Part shown: positions 25,592-34,206 of the stretch, in pieces
Layout: every line of letters begins with the position of its first letter
Numbering within the stretch: the stretch's first letter is position 1
Assembly: GCF_000373785.1 (NCBI RefSeq)
Contig: NZ_KB892379.1
Coordinates: 211,916-275,915 of the forward strand
DNA from: Erysipelothrix tonsillarum DSM 14972
Lineage (GTDB): Bacteria; Bacillota_I; Bacilli_A; Erysipelotrichales; Erysipelotrichaceae
Direction of reading: 5' to 3'
DNA: 64,000 nucleotides
Notes under the pieces: model-generated
Database searches by the model: none
Seen by the model: only the letters and a program-made list of their open reading frames with translations
Told to the model about the DNA's origin: nothing
Translations under genes and position numbers: made by a program

Positions 25592-26554
25592 ATGGCTGTA
25601 ATTAAACTCAGTCCAGCATTCAAAGATTATCTTTGGGGTGGGACAAAATTAAAAGAAACATATCATAAACAAACAGAGTTAGAAGTTGTTGCTGAAAGTT
25701 GGGAAGTTTCGACACATCCCGATGGTGCCAGTCGGGTCGCAAGTGGACCGGATGCGGGGAAAACACTCGCTGAATATATCAAGTATTACGGAACACAAAT
25801 ATTAGGGGAACGTGCACAAGATTATGATTTTTTTCCCATTCTCGTGAAATTTATTGATGCGAAATGTGATTTATCCATTCAAGTTCATCCAAATGATGAA
25901 TATGGATTGGAACATGAAGGGGAATACGGTAAAACAGAAATGTGGTACATTCTTGAAGCTGACCCGGATGCCGCAATCTATTATGGAACTCAAACGAGTT
26001 TAACACCTGACATGTTTGCGCAAGCAATCGAATCGAACACCGTTTTGGAAGTTTTAAATCGGGTGCCGGTTCAAAAAGGAGATGTTGTTTTTGTGGAAGC
26101 GGGAACCCTTCATGCGATTGGTGCGGGTATTGTGATTTGTGAAATCCAACAGAACTCCAATACAACGTATCGTGTTTACGATTTTAATCGCCAAGATGCT
26201 AAGGGACGTACCCGGGAACTGCACATCAAGCAGGCATTAGAGGTATCGAATCTTGAACCACTGAATACCCAGTTTAAACCGCAAGGAACCTTAACTCAAT
26301 ATGATACTTATCAGAAACAGTGTCTTATTGCTTGTCCATATTTTAAAACTACACGCATCGATGTGTATGGGGAAATGATGTTGGATGTCGATGGACTAAG
26401 CTTTAATGCCTGGGTAGTTCTTGAAGGCGAAATGACAATCAGTCATCATCAAAACACATTATTGGTTAATGCTGGTGAAACTGTTTTTATTGAGGCACAA
26501 ACCATTGGAATTACCGTAAATGGAAGTGCAACATTTTTAAAAATTTCTGTTTAA
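25592..26554 (+). CDS. manA: Mannose-6-phosphate isomerase, class I
   Basis: Zinc-dependent cupin isomerase converting mannose-6-phosphate to fructose-6-phosphate. It has 320 residues, the short Bacillus-type form. Zinc and catalytic positions are visible in IQVHPND, GKTEMWYI and AGTLHAIG, with the family stretch NSNTTYRVYDF. AGGGAGGTT precedes the ATG. It closes the mannoside operon after the two kinases and links the released mannose to glycolysis. A terminator follows immediately. Confidence 0.94.
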   Translation: MAVIKLSPAFKDYLWGGTKLKETYHKQTELEVVAESWEVSTHPDGASRVASGPDAGKTLAEYIKYYGTQILGERAQDYDFFPILVKFIDAKCDLSIQVHPNDEYGLEHEGEYGKTEMWYILEADPDAAIYYGTQTSLTPDMFAQAIESNTVLEVLNRVPVQKGDVVFVEAGTLHAIGAGIVICEIQQNSNTTYRVYDFNRQDAKGRTRELHIKQALEVSNLEPLNTQFKPQGTLTQYDTYQKQCLIACPYFKTTRIDVYGEMMLDVDGLSFNAWVVLEGEMTISHHQNTLLVNAGETVFIEAQTIGITVNGSATFLKISV

Positions 26555-26575
26555 AGTGCCGTCGGCACTTTTTTT
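26553..26575 (+). terminator. Intrinsic terminator after manA
   Basis: AAAGTGCC-GTC-GGCACTTT followed by TTTTG, overlapping the last bases of the stop codon region. Confidence 0.9.
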
Positions 26576-26641
26576 GTGAGAAAACTCAAAGCAGGACTGC
26601 TTCGAAACTGCTATACTATGACAGTATGGTTGGAGGTAAGT

Positions 26642-27334
26642 ATGAATAAACCAATTAATGTATATGTCATAAGACATGGAAAAACGATATTTAATAATTA
26701 TGATCGCATGCAAGGATGGAGTGATACGCCTTTGCTTGAAGAAAGTGAACGTCTTGCGGAAGTGCTTGGAACCAATTTACGTCATATTGATTTTGACGCA
26801 ATTTACTCCAGTGATAGTGGACGTGTTTATCAAACGCGAGATTGTATAATCAAAGGGTATGGCCGTGATTTACCAAAACAAGCTGATCGACGTTTCCGTG
26901 AGTTCTTCTTTGGTCATTTTGAAGGCGTACCAGTTGTGGAATTATGGACTAAAATTGCTGACCAACACGGTTATGATAATTTTGAACACCTACAAAAAGA
27001 AGTGAACATGATTGACCGATTGGATTGGATTCATCAATTAGAAGATTGTGGTGCAGAATCAGGATCTGTTTTTGAAAAACGTATCGTAGAAGGTCTAGAA
27101 GATGCATTAGCAGATGCGCGCAAACATGGTTATGAAAATGTAATGCTTGTCTGTCATGGTGCTGTATGTGCCCAACTTTTTAAATTATATGCCGAGGGTG
27201 TGTGGTTAAAACGTAGCCCAGAAAACTTGAGTGTTTCCAAACTGGTATGTGATGAGACGTCAAAGTCTTTTGAGTTTGTAAACGATACAACAATGATTCA
27301 AGAGACTAACGATTGTAAAGAGACACAAATTTAA
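26642..27334 (+). CDS. Histidine phosphatase (phosphoglycerate mutase-like)
   Basis: Cytosolic phosphatase of the histidine phosphatase superfamily, 230 residues. The phospho-acceptor His lies in VIRHGKT near the N-terminus, the second catalytic His in LVCHGAVC. The ATG at 26642 is preceded by GGAGGT; an in-frame codon at 26576 lies in the manA terminator. Substrate not predictable: such proteins range from sugar-phosphate phosphatases to mutases. Two more enzyme genes follow at short spacing. Confidence 0.87.
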   Translation: MNKPINVYVIRHGKTIFNNYDRMQGWSDTPLLEESERLAEVLGTNLRHIDFDAIYSSDSGRVYQTRDCIIKGYGRDLPKQADRRFREFFFGHFEGVPVVELWTKIADQHGYDNFEHLQKEVNMIDRLDWIHQLEDCGAESGSVFEKRIVEGLEDALADARKHGYENVMLVCHGAVCAQLFKLYAEGVWLKRSPENLSVSKLVCDETSKSFEFVNDTTMIQETNDCKETQI

Positions 27335-27361
27335 TTATAATAAGTACAAAGAGGTGAAAGA

Positions 27362-28582
27362 ATGAGTAAGCATTCTATGCACAGAAAATTAAAACTTAAA
27401 ACTGTAACAATTGATGACATAGACCAGTTTAATGAACTTTTACGCTATGTCTTTCAAGTTACAGGAGAAGAAATCATCAGTTCAGGCTACGAAGACGAAG
27501 AGGAAATTGTGCGCGCGAAGCGTCCAATCCTTAGCCAAGCTGATGTTTTTGGTTGGTATAATCAAGATGAATTAGTTTCGCAAATTGCGATCTATCCGTG
27601 TGAAGTGAATATTCATGGAACGTTGTATCAAATGGGCGGTGTCACAGGTGTTGGAACGTATCCAGAATATGCGAATATGGGGTTAGTGCGTGAACTCATT
27701 CAAAAAGCATTGGAATCGATGCGCGAAAACAAACAATATATTTCGTATTTATATCCTTATAGTATCCCGTTTTACCGTCATAAAGGCTGGGAAATTATTT
27801 CTGACCAGATGTCGTTTACCTTAAAAGATAGCCAACTACCCAAAACCGTTCCAGTCAAGGGTCATGTCGAACGTTTAGAAATTGATGATGACGATGTATA
27901 TCGTGTTTATGATCAATTTGCACGCAATAACCATGGCGCGATGATTCGTGATCGTCTTGCATGGGAAGAATATTGGCGATGGGAAAATGAAGAAGATCGC
28001 TATGCTGCCGTTTATTATAATGCAGATGAAGAGCCTACCGGCTTATGCTTTTATTGGATTTCTGATGAAATCTTTAACATTAAAGAAATGATTTTTATTA
28101 ATCAAGATGCTCGCAAAGGGTTATGGAATTTTATTACCGCACACTTTTCAATGATTGAAGAGGTACGTGGAAAGAATTATTCAGGGGAGCCGATTGCGTT
28201 TTATCTTGAAGATAGCGATATTGTGGAGACAATCCAGCCATATTACATGGCCCGCATTGTGGATGTGGAAGGATTTCTCAAAGCATATCCTTTTGCGGAT
28301 GTGTGCGAACCCTTTCATTTTGTAATCGAAGATTACGCTGCACCTTGGAATCAACGTACATTTGGTATTGATTGGGACGAGGATGAGAAGATCGTCATCA
28401 GTGACGAAGCAGTAGGTCCGGAAATTAGTTTGGATATTGGTGCCTTGACAACATTGATGATGGGATATAAATCCGTATCCTATTTAGCGCGATTAGGACG
28501 TATCGTTGGGTCGCAACGGGCTTTGCGCAATCTTAAACGGATTGTCGTTGCAGATCGGGTGTATTTCTCAGATTATTTTTAA
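27362..28582 (+). CDS. Eis-like GNAT N-acetyltransferase
   Basis: Acetyl-CoA-dependent acetyltransferase of 406 residues with the layout of the Eis family: an N-terminal GNAT domain (acetyl-CoA loop around VGTYPEYANMGLVRELI), a second GNAT-like domain and a C-terminal SCP2-like domain. YLYPYSIPFYRHKGWE is typical of this family. GAGGTGAAAG precedes the ATG. Known relatives acetylate aminoglycosides or protein lysines; the natural substrate here is unknown. Confidence 0.86.
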   Translation: MSKHSMHRKLKLKTVTIDDIDQFNELLRYVFQVTGEEIISSGYEDEEEIVRAKRPILSQADVFGWYNQDELVSQIAIYPCEVNIHGTLYQMGGVTGVGTYPEYANMGLVRELIQKALESMRENKQYISYLYPYSIPFYRHKGWEIISDQMSFTLKDSQLPKTVPVKGHVERLEIDDDDVYRVYDQFARNNHGAMIRDRLAWEEYWRWENEEDRYAAVYYNADEEPTGLCFYWISDEIFNIKEMIFINQDARKGLWNFITAHFSMIEEVRGKNYSGEPIAFYLEDSDIVETIQPYYMARIVDVEGFLKAYPFADVCEPFHFVIEDYAAPWNQRTFGIDWDEDEKIVISDEAVGPEISLDIGALTTLMMGYKSVSYLARLGRIVGSQRALRNLKRIVVADRVYFSDYF

Positions 28583-28629
28583 ACGACTTATGACTCAAAA
28601 GATATTTATAGGAAGATATGAGGCAGATT

Positions 28630-29370
28630 ATGAACTTTGTTTTTGATATAGACGGCACAATATGTTTTGATTATACGGATATCAGTGAAGCAGGTACAAT
28701 GCTTTTAGAAACGCTTGAAAAGGCAGGTCACACGGTTATGTTTGCATCCGCGCGTCCGATTCGAGATATGGTACCCGTACTTAAAGAACGTTATCGCGAC
28801 TACACTTTGATTGGTGGAAATGGTTCCATCATCTCAAAGAATCGTGAAATCGTTGATGTATGCTTATTTGAACAGAATTTGGTAGATGAAATTATGACCA
28901 TCTTGCGCGATGAGGAAGTAATCTACCTTGCGGATGGGCAGTGGGACTATAGCTATAATGGCGATGGGAGTCATGAATTAATGCAATATGTAAATAAAGG
29001 GGGACTCGGTCACAATCTACCCTTTGAAGCGCTTCAGGGCGTCATGAAGCTCATTGTGTTGGAAGCAACGGATATGGATCGAGTTCAAAATCGTCTTAAA
29101 CACTTGCCGGTTCGATTTTATCGACATGAAACAACCGACACCTTAGATATCCTTGCATATGAGACATCCAAATACCACGCACTCAAACGATTAGGAATTG
29201 ATGAATATGTAGCAATGGGGAATGATATCAATGATATAGAAATGCTTGATCATGCGAATCCCGGTATTATGATTAATTATAATGAACGCTTGGCGCCATA
29301 TGCTGATTATCAAGTTGATTATGATGAAAACTATCTTGCGAATATTTTAGATATCATCAATAATCTTTAA
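28630..29370 (+). CDS. Cof-type HAD phosphatase
   Basis: Haloacid dehalogenase-superfamily phosphatase, 246 residues, opening with the nucleophile motif FDIDGTI. Motif II is in MFASARP, and motif IV GNDINDIEML is near the C-terminus, with a type IIB cap between. Likely substrates are sugar phosphates or flavin/pyridoxal phosphates. The ATG at 28630 is preferred because GAGG lies six bases upstream; the in-frame ATG at 28618 is only two bases from its GGAAG. Confidence 0.87.
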   Translation: MNFVFDIDGTICFDYTDISEAGTMLLETLEKAGHTVMFASARPIRDMVPVLKERYRDYTLIGGNGSIISKNREIVDVCLFEQNLVDEIMTILRDEEVIYLADGQWDYSYNGDGSHELMQYVNKGGLGHNLPFEALQGVMKLIVLEATDMDRVQNRLKHLPVRFYRHETTDTLDILAYETSKYHALKRLGIDEYVAMGNDINDIEMLDHANPGIMINYNERLAPYADYQVDYDENYLANILDIINNL

Positions 29371-29395
29371 AAGACAACTTAGGTTGTCTTTTTTT
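29371..29395 (+). terminator. Intrinsic terminator after the HAD phosphatase
   Basis: AAGACAAC-TTAG-GTTGTCTT followed by TTTTT, directly after the stop codon. Confidence 0.9.
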
Positions 29396-29488
29396 GTGCC
29401 TTTAATTACACCAACGTACCCTTTTAAGACATTAAAGTGAGAATTCCAACTCGAACTTTTAAAATTAATATAAAAAGGGGTGGATGAC

Positions 29489-30706
29489 TTGAATAAAAAA
29501 CACTTTATAAGATGGGTGAAAGATTTTAAAATCTTTGTCGTGATGGTTATTGTAGGTGTCATCACATTGAGTTGGGTCGCTTGGGATTTACGACCTGCTC
29601 AGATGCGTAATGCACGATATACCAATACGATTGACTATGCGACGGTTGAAGGATCCTATGATTTTGAAAGCATTTATGACTATTTTGAAAATGCAGGAGC
29701 GAAAGTTTCAAAGAGTTTATTTAAACTTCAAAAACCATATGTCTATACTTCAAATCAAATTGATATGGTGATTGATGGATATGAACTCGTGGAACTTGAA
29801 CGACCAATTCGTTTAGGAGATTCTACACGAACAGCGAATACCAATCGCTACCTCATCGCAAGCATTACCATTAATAATGGAACCGAAAGTTCCGTCGTCG
29901 TAAAAGATTTCCGGAACGTAGCCTTTGAAAAAGATTATTTATCAACTTCAAAAGCAGATGCTTCCTTTACCGGATTTGATTGGGCAAGTACGGGTTCGAC
30001 GGGTGGCGAGGTAACCATTGCTGCAGGCAAAGAGAAACAGGGTGTTCTCTTTATAGGCCTTGATGCCAACGGCTATGCAAATTTATTTATGGAAGGCAGC
30101 ATCAAACTGGAAACGCCTGAAATTCGTACGGAAGATGATATGGCGAATGACTGGTTATTCAGTGCTTACCGCCAAATTGATTTACCAGTAGCTGAATCGG
30201 AAGTGGAAAAAATCTATGATACTGTTGATGCACTACCAACCAACATGTTGCGATCAGCACAAGGACACGGTGTTACGACCGAACGATACGAACCGGATGT
30301 GACCTTCTTTTCTGACGATAAGGCTTTGTCTGCAACAATTGAACGCATCGATTTTGTAAATGGGGAATATAAACCATCGTATCTTGAGACACATCGTTAT
30401 TCCGAAAAAGGAATTCAACGTTCCATGGTTTATCGCGTACGCTATGAAAATCATGGTTCAAAACCCATCCAAGTATCGGATTTACAAACTTCGCTTGAAT
30501 CGGCCAATGCTGGACGCAAGCGCTCAAACTATCCCATGTATTCGCGAAATTTCATTAACCCAAATGAACCGCGGGAAGTGATTTATGAATTTGAAGAACG
30601 TTCCAATTCTGTCGTTAAGATGAGTCTTGGAGATCAATTAGAATTTTCTGTGGTATCTGAGAATAATCGAACATTATTAACAGGAACCTTTACATTAGAA
30701 AAATAG
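29489..30706 (+). CDS. Membrane-anchored protein of unknown function with two extracellular beta-type domains
   Basis: About 405 residues: one N-terminal membrane segment (FKIFVVMVIVGVITLSWVAW), then a soluble outer region that reads as two similar DUF4352-like beta domains (TNRYLIASITINNGTESSVVV and MVYRVRYENHGSKPIQV). The TTG at 29489 is chosen because GGGGTGG lies five bases upstream; an in-frame GTG at 29480 overlaps that ribosome site. It heads a five-gene cluster with an SPFH protein and small membrane proteins. No function is recognised; a role in an envelope-stress complex is suggested only by its neighbours. Confidence 0.8.
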   Translation: MNKKHFIRWVKDFKIFVVMVIVGVITLSWVAWDLRPAQMRNARYTNTIDYATVEGSYDFESIYDYFENAGAKVSKSLFKLQKPYVYTSNQIDMVIDGYELVELERPIRLGDSTRTANTNRYLIASITINNGTESSVVVKDFRNVAFEKDYLSTSKADASFTGFDWASTGSTGGEVTIAAGKEKQGVLFIGLDANGYANLFMEGSIKLETPEIRTEDDMANDWLFSAYRQIDLPVAESEVEKIYDTVDALPTNMLRSAQGHGVTTERYEPDVTFFSDDKALSATIERIDFVNGEYKPSYLETHRYSEKGIQRSMVYRVRYENHGSKPIQVSDLQTSLESANAGRKRSNYPMYSRNFINPNEPREVIYEFEERSNSVVKMSLGDQLEFSVVSENNRTLLTGTFTLEK

Positions 30707-30716
30707 GAGGCTTATT

Positions 30717-31853
30717 ATGGCATTAATCGATATCGTAAAATATGAAGGCAATCAAGACATCTTCGCGTGGAAATACCCAGGTGATGAACTAACTACCTTT
30801 ACACAACTGATTGTAAATGAATCACAAGCGGCAGTACTTTTTAGAGAAGGGGTTGCTTATGATGTCTTTGAAGCAGGAAGACATACGCTTGAGACCGCAA
30901 ATATTCCGCTTTTAAATAAAATTGTGAATTTACCATTTGGTAAAAAATCACCGTTTAAGGCTGAGGTTTGGTTTGTTAATAAGGCGCATACCTTAGATAT
31001 TAAATGGGGAACTACTTCACCAATTCAAATTCAAGATCCAAAGTATGGTATTTATGTTCCATTAAGTGCTTACGGACAATTTGGAATTACTGTGAATGAT
31101 CCTAAACCTTTCCTTGTGAAGTTGGTTGGAACGTTACCAAGTTTTGGGCGAGAAGATATCATCAATTACTTCCGTGGTTTCTATAATACGCATGTTAAAG
31201 ACGCTATTTCAACCTATCTCGTTGAAAAACGAATCACCGTTTTGGAATTAAGTGCATATCTTAAAGAACTTTCGGAATCGATGAAAGAGCAAATGCAACC
31301 CACTTTTACCGAATACGGTATCGACTTGTTGAATTTCTATATAGCAGATATCAGTGTTCCTGATAATGACAAAGCGGTAATGCGACTTAAAGAGGCCCTT
31401 TCCAAACGTGCGGAAATGGACATTGTCGGATATGATTACAAACAAGAACGCTCATTTGATACACTACAAAGTGCAGCTGAAAATGAAGGCAGTGCGGGCA
31501 CACTGATGGGTGCTGGAATGGGTCTTGGTATGGGTGCAGGCCTAGGAAAAACGGTTGGAAATGAATTTGGACATGTGATGTCTGAAGTGAGTTTTGAAAA
31601 AACACCTTCATGTCCTCATTGTGGGGCCGAAGTATCTGAAAAAGATAAATTCTGTGGCAACTGTTCTGAAGTATTGAACAAAGTGATGACGGAATGTCCA
31701 GGTTGTGGTGCGGAACTTAAAAGTGAAACCCAAAAATTCTGTCATGAATGTGGCACAAAACTGATGAAAGCATGTGAACAATGCGAAGCGCCCTTAGCGC
31801 CAAATGCAAAATTCTGTGCTGAATGTGGAAAGAAGGTCAGCGACGATGAATAA
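30717..31853 (+). CDS. SPFH-domain protein with three zinc ribbons (YdjI/virion-core-like)
   Basis: Protein of 378 residues. Residues about 30-240 form an SPFH/band-7-like domain of the YdjI type, with no membrane segment. A glycine/methionine-rich linker follows (GAGMGLGMGAGLG), then three C-terminal double-cysteine ribbons: CPHCG..FCGNC, CPGCG..FCHECG and CEQCE..FCAECG. In Bacillus subtilis a similar protein works with PspA and YdjGH in membrane-stress response. No PspA gene is in this window. GGAGG precedes the ATG, and the next gene overlaps its end by eight bases. Confidence 0.88.
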   Translation: MALIDIVKYEGNQDIFAWKYPGDELTTFTQLIVNESQAAVLFREGVAYDVFEAGRHTLETANIPLLNKIVNLPFGKKSPFKAEVWFVNKAHTLDIKWGTTSPIQIQDPKYGIYVPLSAYGQFGITVNDPKPFLVKLVGTLPSFGREDIINYFRGFYNTHVKDAISTYLVEKRITVLELSAYLKELSESMKEQMQPTFTEYGIDLLNFYIADISVPDNDKAVMRLKEALSKRAEMDIVGYDYKQERSFDTLQSAAENEGSAGTLMGAGMGLGMGAGLGKTVGNEFGHVMSEVSFEKTPSCPHCGAEVSEKDKFCGNCSEVLNKVMTECPGCGAELKSETQKFCHECGTKLMKACEQCEAPLAPNAKFCAECGKKVSDDE

Positions 31854-32208
31854 AAATCATAACTTAACATTTATCGTAGCGTTGATTACGATTCTTACCA
31901 CGGTGCTTGTAGGATTTCTTGGTGGGTTTATTTCAAATATTATGTTTCTTTGGGTTTTGGTCACTGAAGTCGTATTTTTCCTCATTTCATTCGTTGTAGT
32001 GGGCGTCAAAGAAACCTTTTTGAAAAGCAGTATGGCAACACTGATGGTTCTATATGCTATTATTTCAATTGCATATACGTTAATTGTCGGTACCATCTCA
32101 GGTAATCCAAGTAATTCCATCTTAATTGGACAAATAATTATTCATGCGTTGCTTGTAATGTTATTGCTCTTTTTTAAAAATAAATCAGACCGATTGGATT
32201 CTAAGTAA
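31846..32208 (+). CDS. Small membrane protein in the SPFH cluster
   Basis: Predicted membrane protein of 120 residues with four hydrophobic segments and short loops; no conserved motif recognised. The ATG at 31846 overlaps the SPFH stop by eight bases, indicating translational coupling. Lysines at both ends give the usual charge bias. Its function is unknown; constant pairing with the SPFH protein would support a shared complex. Confidence 0.75.
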   Translation: MNKNHNLTFIVALITILTTVLVGFLGGFISNIMFLWVLVTEVVFFLISFVVVGVKETFLKSSMATLMVLYAIISIAYTLIVGTISGNPSNSILIGQIIIHALLVMLLLFFKNKSDRLDSK

Positions 32209-32211
32209 TTC

Positions 32212-32760
32212 ATGCAACGTCAAATAAAAAAAATAAATGTCAATAATAAACATCGGCTCTATGAACGAAAAACAGCCCGATTGGTCTGGGGTGTTCTGTT
32301 TTTCTTCTTTGGACTTTTTGGGTTTGTCGGTGATGTGCAAGATGCATACATCTATGATTACAGTGGATTGATTATAGGTATTGCATTTATGTTTGGGGGC
32401 TTGGCAATGGTATACAGTGCTACCAAAGCGAATCTTAATCTTGAACGTTATCATGCTTATAATCAATTAATTTTTAAAAAAGGCGTGTTTTCGATTGATA
32501 TGCTCGCGCGTTCGATGGATAAAACATATGCGGAAACACTCCAAGACTTGGACCTTCTCGTTCGTAAGGGATATCTCCAAGATATGAGTGTTAATCGGGA
32601 TACACGAATGATCGAAGGGCTCTTTGTCTCGAAATACAAAGCAAGCGTTAAATCGAAAATGGTACGCTGTCCTGGTTGTGGTGCAAATAATGAAGTGATA
32701 GAGCATGAAACTACAGAATGTGAATACTGTGGCCGTAAGCTCAAATATGAAGCTGACTAA
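32212..32760 (+). CDS. Membrane protein with C-terminal zinc ribbon
   Basis: Protein of 182 residues: two membrane segments (about 23-70), a cytoplasmic region with a helix-turn-helix-like stretch (SIDMLARSMDKTYAETLQDL), and a C-terminal zinc ribbon CPGCG..CEYCG. It resembles the zinc-ribbon membrane partners of SPFH/PspA systems in layout. It starts three bases after the previous stop and its own stop shares one base with the next ATG. Unknown function. Confidence 0.78.
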   Translation: MQRQIKKINVNNKHRLYERKTARLVWGVLFFFFGLFGFVGDVQDAYIYDYSGLIIGIAFMFGGLAMVYSATKANLNLERYHAYNQLIFKKGVFSIDMLARSMDKTYAETLQDLDLLVRKGYLQDMSVNRDTRMIEGLFVSKYKASVKSKMVRCPGCGANNEVIEHETTECEYCGRKLKYEAD

Positions 32761-33035
32761 TGCGAAGACGACAATACAGTTATCTCTTTTTTATGGGATC
32801 GATTTTACTGATTGAAAGCGCATTTTGGTACATCAAAGGACAACCCATGAATTTAAAAACTATGGGTTTAGGGATTATCTATTATCGAAGTTTGCTTTTT
32901 GCCTTCAGTGCACGTTCCGCATACCGTTATGTAAAAGATTACCTGATCACGGAATCAAAAATATCTTTAGGGATAGGAAGTCTTGCAGGATTGTTGGGTG
33001 CGCTCCAAATTGTGATGTTAATTCAAGCGATATAA
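32760..33035 (+). CDS. Small membrane protein, last gene of the SPFH cluster
   Basis: Protein of 91 residues with about three hydrophobic segments; no family recognised. The ATG shares its first base with the stop codon of the preceding gene (TAATG), so expression is coupled. It is followed at once by a strong terminator that closes the cluster. Confidence 0.7.
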   Translation: MRRRQYSYLFFMGSILLIESAFWYIKGQPMNLKTMGLGIIYYRSLLFAFSARSAYRYVKDYLITESKISLGIGSLAGLLGALQIVMLIQAI

Positions 33036-33069
33036 AAAACCGTTCAAGATTGTCTTGAACGGTTTTTTT
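33034..33069. terminator. Bidirectional intrinsic terminator
   Basis: AAAACCGTTCAAGA-TTG-TCTTGAACGGTTTT is a perfect 14-pair stem flanked by A and T runs, shared by the SPFH cluster and the convergent map gene. Confidence 0.93.
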
Positions 33070-33820
33070 ATTTTTGTTTTGTCGTAATAAATGGACCATC
33101 TTTGGTGATTGCGAATGTGTGTTCGTATTGACAACTTAAACAGCCGTTATTGGTACGCGCTGTCCAACCGTTATCATCCAATTTCGCATAAGGGGTACTT
33201 TCATTAACAATAGGTTCAACAGTAATGACCATACCTTCTTTTAACTTAGCACCCGTTCCACGTACACCTACAAAAGGAACCATCGGTTCTTCATGGATGG
33301 TAGGGCCTAAACCATGTCCTGAGAAATCTAAAGACATTTTGTAACCAAACTGAGTTACGTATTCGTCCATCACTGCCCCAATATCTCCCACACGGTTTCC
33401 AACTTGAGCTTGTTCGATACCGAGATAAAGTGCTTTTTCGGTAACTTCCATCAATTGTTTAACTTCAGGGCTGGGTTGATTCCCAACGCAATATGCCCAA
33501 CAGGAATCAGATAAGAAACCATTGAGATCAACACAAAAGTCAACTTTGACTAAATCGCCATCTTTAAGTTTTGTGTGGGTTGGAAAACCATGACACATTT
33601 CGTCATTCACACTACAACAAGTAGCATATTTGTATCCTTCATAACCAATTTGGGCGGCTATACCACCATTGTCTTCAATCATTTTTTGTACGAATTGGTC
33701 AATATCATGGGTTGATACACCTGCTTTAATGAAGTCACGGAGCGCTTCATGGATTGATGCAAGCAATTGACCGGATTGGAACATGCCATCAATTTCGCGT
33801 TTTGATTTAATCGTAATCAT
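33068..33820 (-). CDS. map: Methionine aminopeptidase, type I
   Basis: Removes N-terminal methionine from nascent proteins. It has 250 residues, the standard type I length. Metal ligands are visible in order: VDFCVDLNG, SDSCWAY, SGHGLG, TVEPI and QYEHTF, with the substrate His in MCHGFPTH. AAAGGAGTATAT precedes the ATG. Monocistronic, convergent with the SPFH cluster. A housekeeping gene. Confidence 0.95.
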   Translation of the reverse strand: MITIKSKREIDGMFQSGQLLASIHEALRDFIKAGVSTHDIDQFVQKMIEDNGGIAAQIGYEGYKYATCCSVNDEMCHGFPTHTKLKDGDLVKVDFCVDLNGFLSDSCWAYCVGNQPSPEVKQLMEVTEKALYLGIEQAQVGNRVGDIGAVMDEYVTQFGYKMSLDFSGHGLGPTIHEEPMVPFVGVRGTGAKLKEGMVITVEPIVNESTPYAKLDDNGWTARTNNGCLSCQYEHTFAITKDGPFITTKQK

Positions 33821-34040
33821 ATATACTCCTTTATACTTATAGGTCTATTATACGCTTAATTAGAAATAATTAAACCAGAGGATGTGCGTCTCACATCCAT
33901 AACACTCCGACAACATATATGATAAATGAGTGATATATTTGATATATTATGATAATTATTTTAATATAGGGTTAGAAATGCTGGTAATTCTGATAATAAT
34001 TTTCAACAATGTGAAATTTACAATATATTTTACAATCTCG
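33821..34040. other. Intergenic region between map and the antiterminator operon
   Basis: No gene found. It should hold the minus-strand map promoter. A hairpin GGATGTG-CGTCT-CACATCC lies at 33880-33898, about 60 bases upstream of map; its role is unknown. The rest is AT-rich. Confidence 0.5.
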
Positions 34041-34069
34041 TTGATTTTGTAAGGGATTTCGGCTATAAT
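34041..34069 (+). promoter_or_regulatory. Sigma-A promoter of the antiterminator/nanE/PTS operon
   Basis: TTGATT, a 17-base spacer and a perfect TATAAT. Transcription would begin near 34076, just before the RAT element. Confidence 0.8.
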
Positions 34070-34078
34070 CCATATGCG

Positions 34079-34110
34079 TGCAACTATATTTCGCATATAG
34101 GCATTAGCGA
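34079..34110 (+). promoter_or_regulatory. RAT antiterminator element (GlcT/LicT type)
   Basis: TGC-AA-CTATAT-TTCGC-ATATAG-GCA folds into a hairpin with a two-base bulge, followed by TTAGCGA. The segment AGGCATTAGCGA resembles AGGCATGAGTGA in the Bacillus subtilis ptsG RAT as I recall it. The hairpin uses the same bases as the 5' arm of the downstream terminator, so the two structures exclude each other. Bound by the antiterminator encoded next, inferred from position. Confidence 0.75.
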
Positions 34111-34162
34111 ATCGAAATTTTTTTCGTGAGCTCTTGTTTCAGCGAGAAATAGTTGTTTTTTT
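34081..34162 (+). terminator. Leader terminator controlled by antitermination
   Basis: CAACTATATTTCGC (34081-34094) pairs with GCGAGAAATAGTTG (34142-34155) at 13 of 14 positions, including one G-U pair, and is followed by seven T. It lies between the promoter and the antiterminator gene and overlaps the RAT hairpin. Confidence 0.82.
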
Positions 34163-34206
34163 GTTGCATGAGCTCAAGTGTAATCCAGGAAGAAGGAGAT
34201 GAACCT

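Noticed and set aside
34070..34101. Alternative antiterminator hairpin CCATATGCG/CGCATATAGG
   Set aside because: Its 5' arm lies upstream of the transcription start expected from the perfect TATAAT at 34064, so it would not be fully in the RNA; the RAT hairpin from 34079 fits better.
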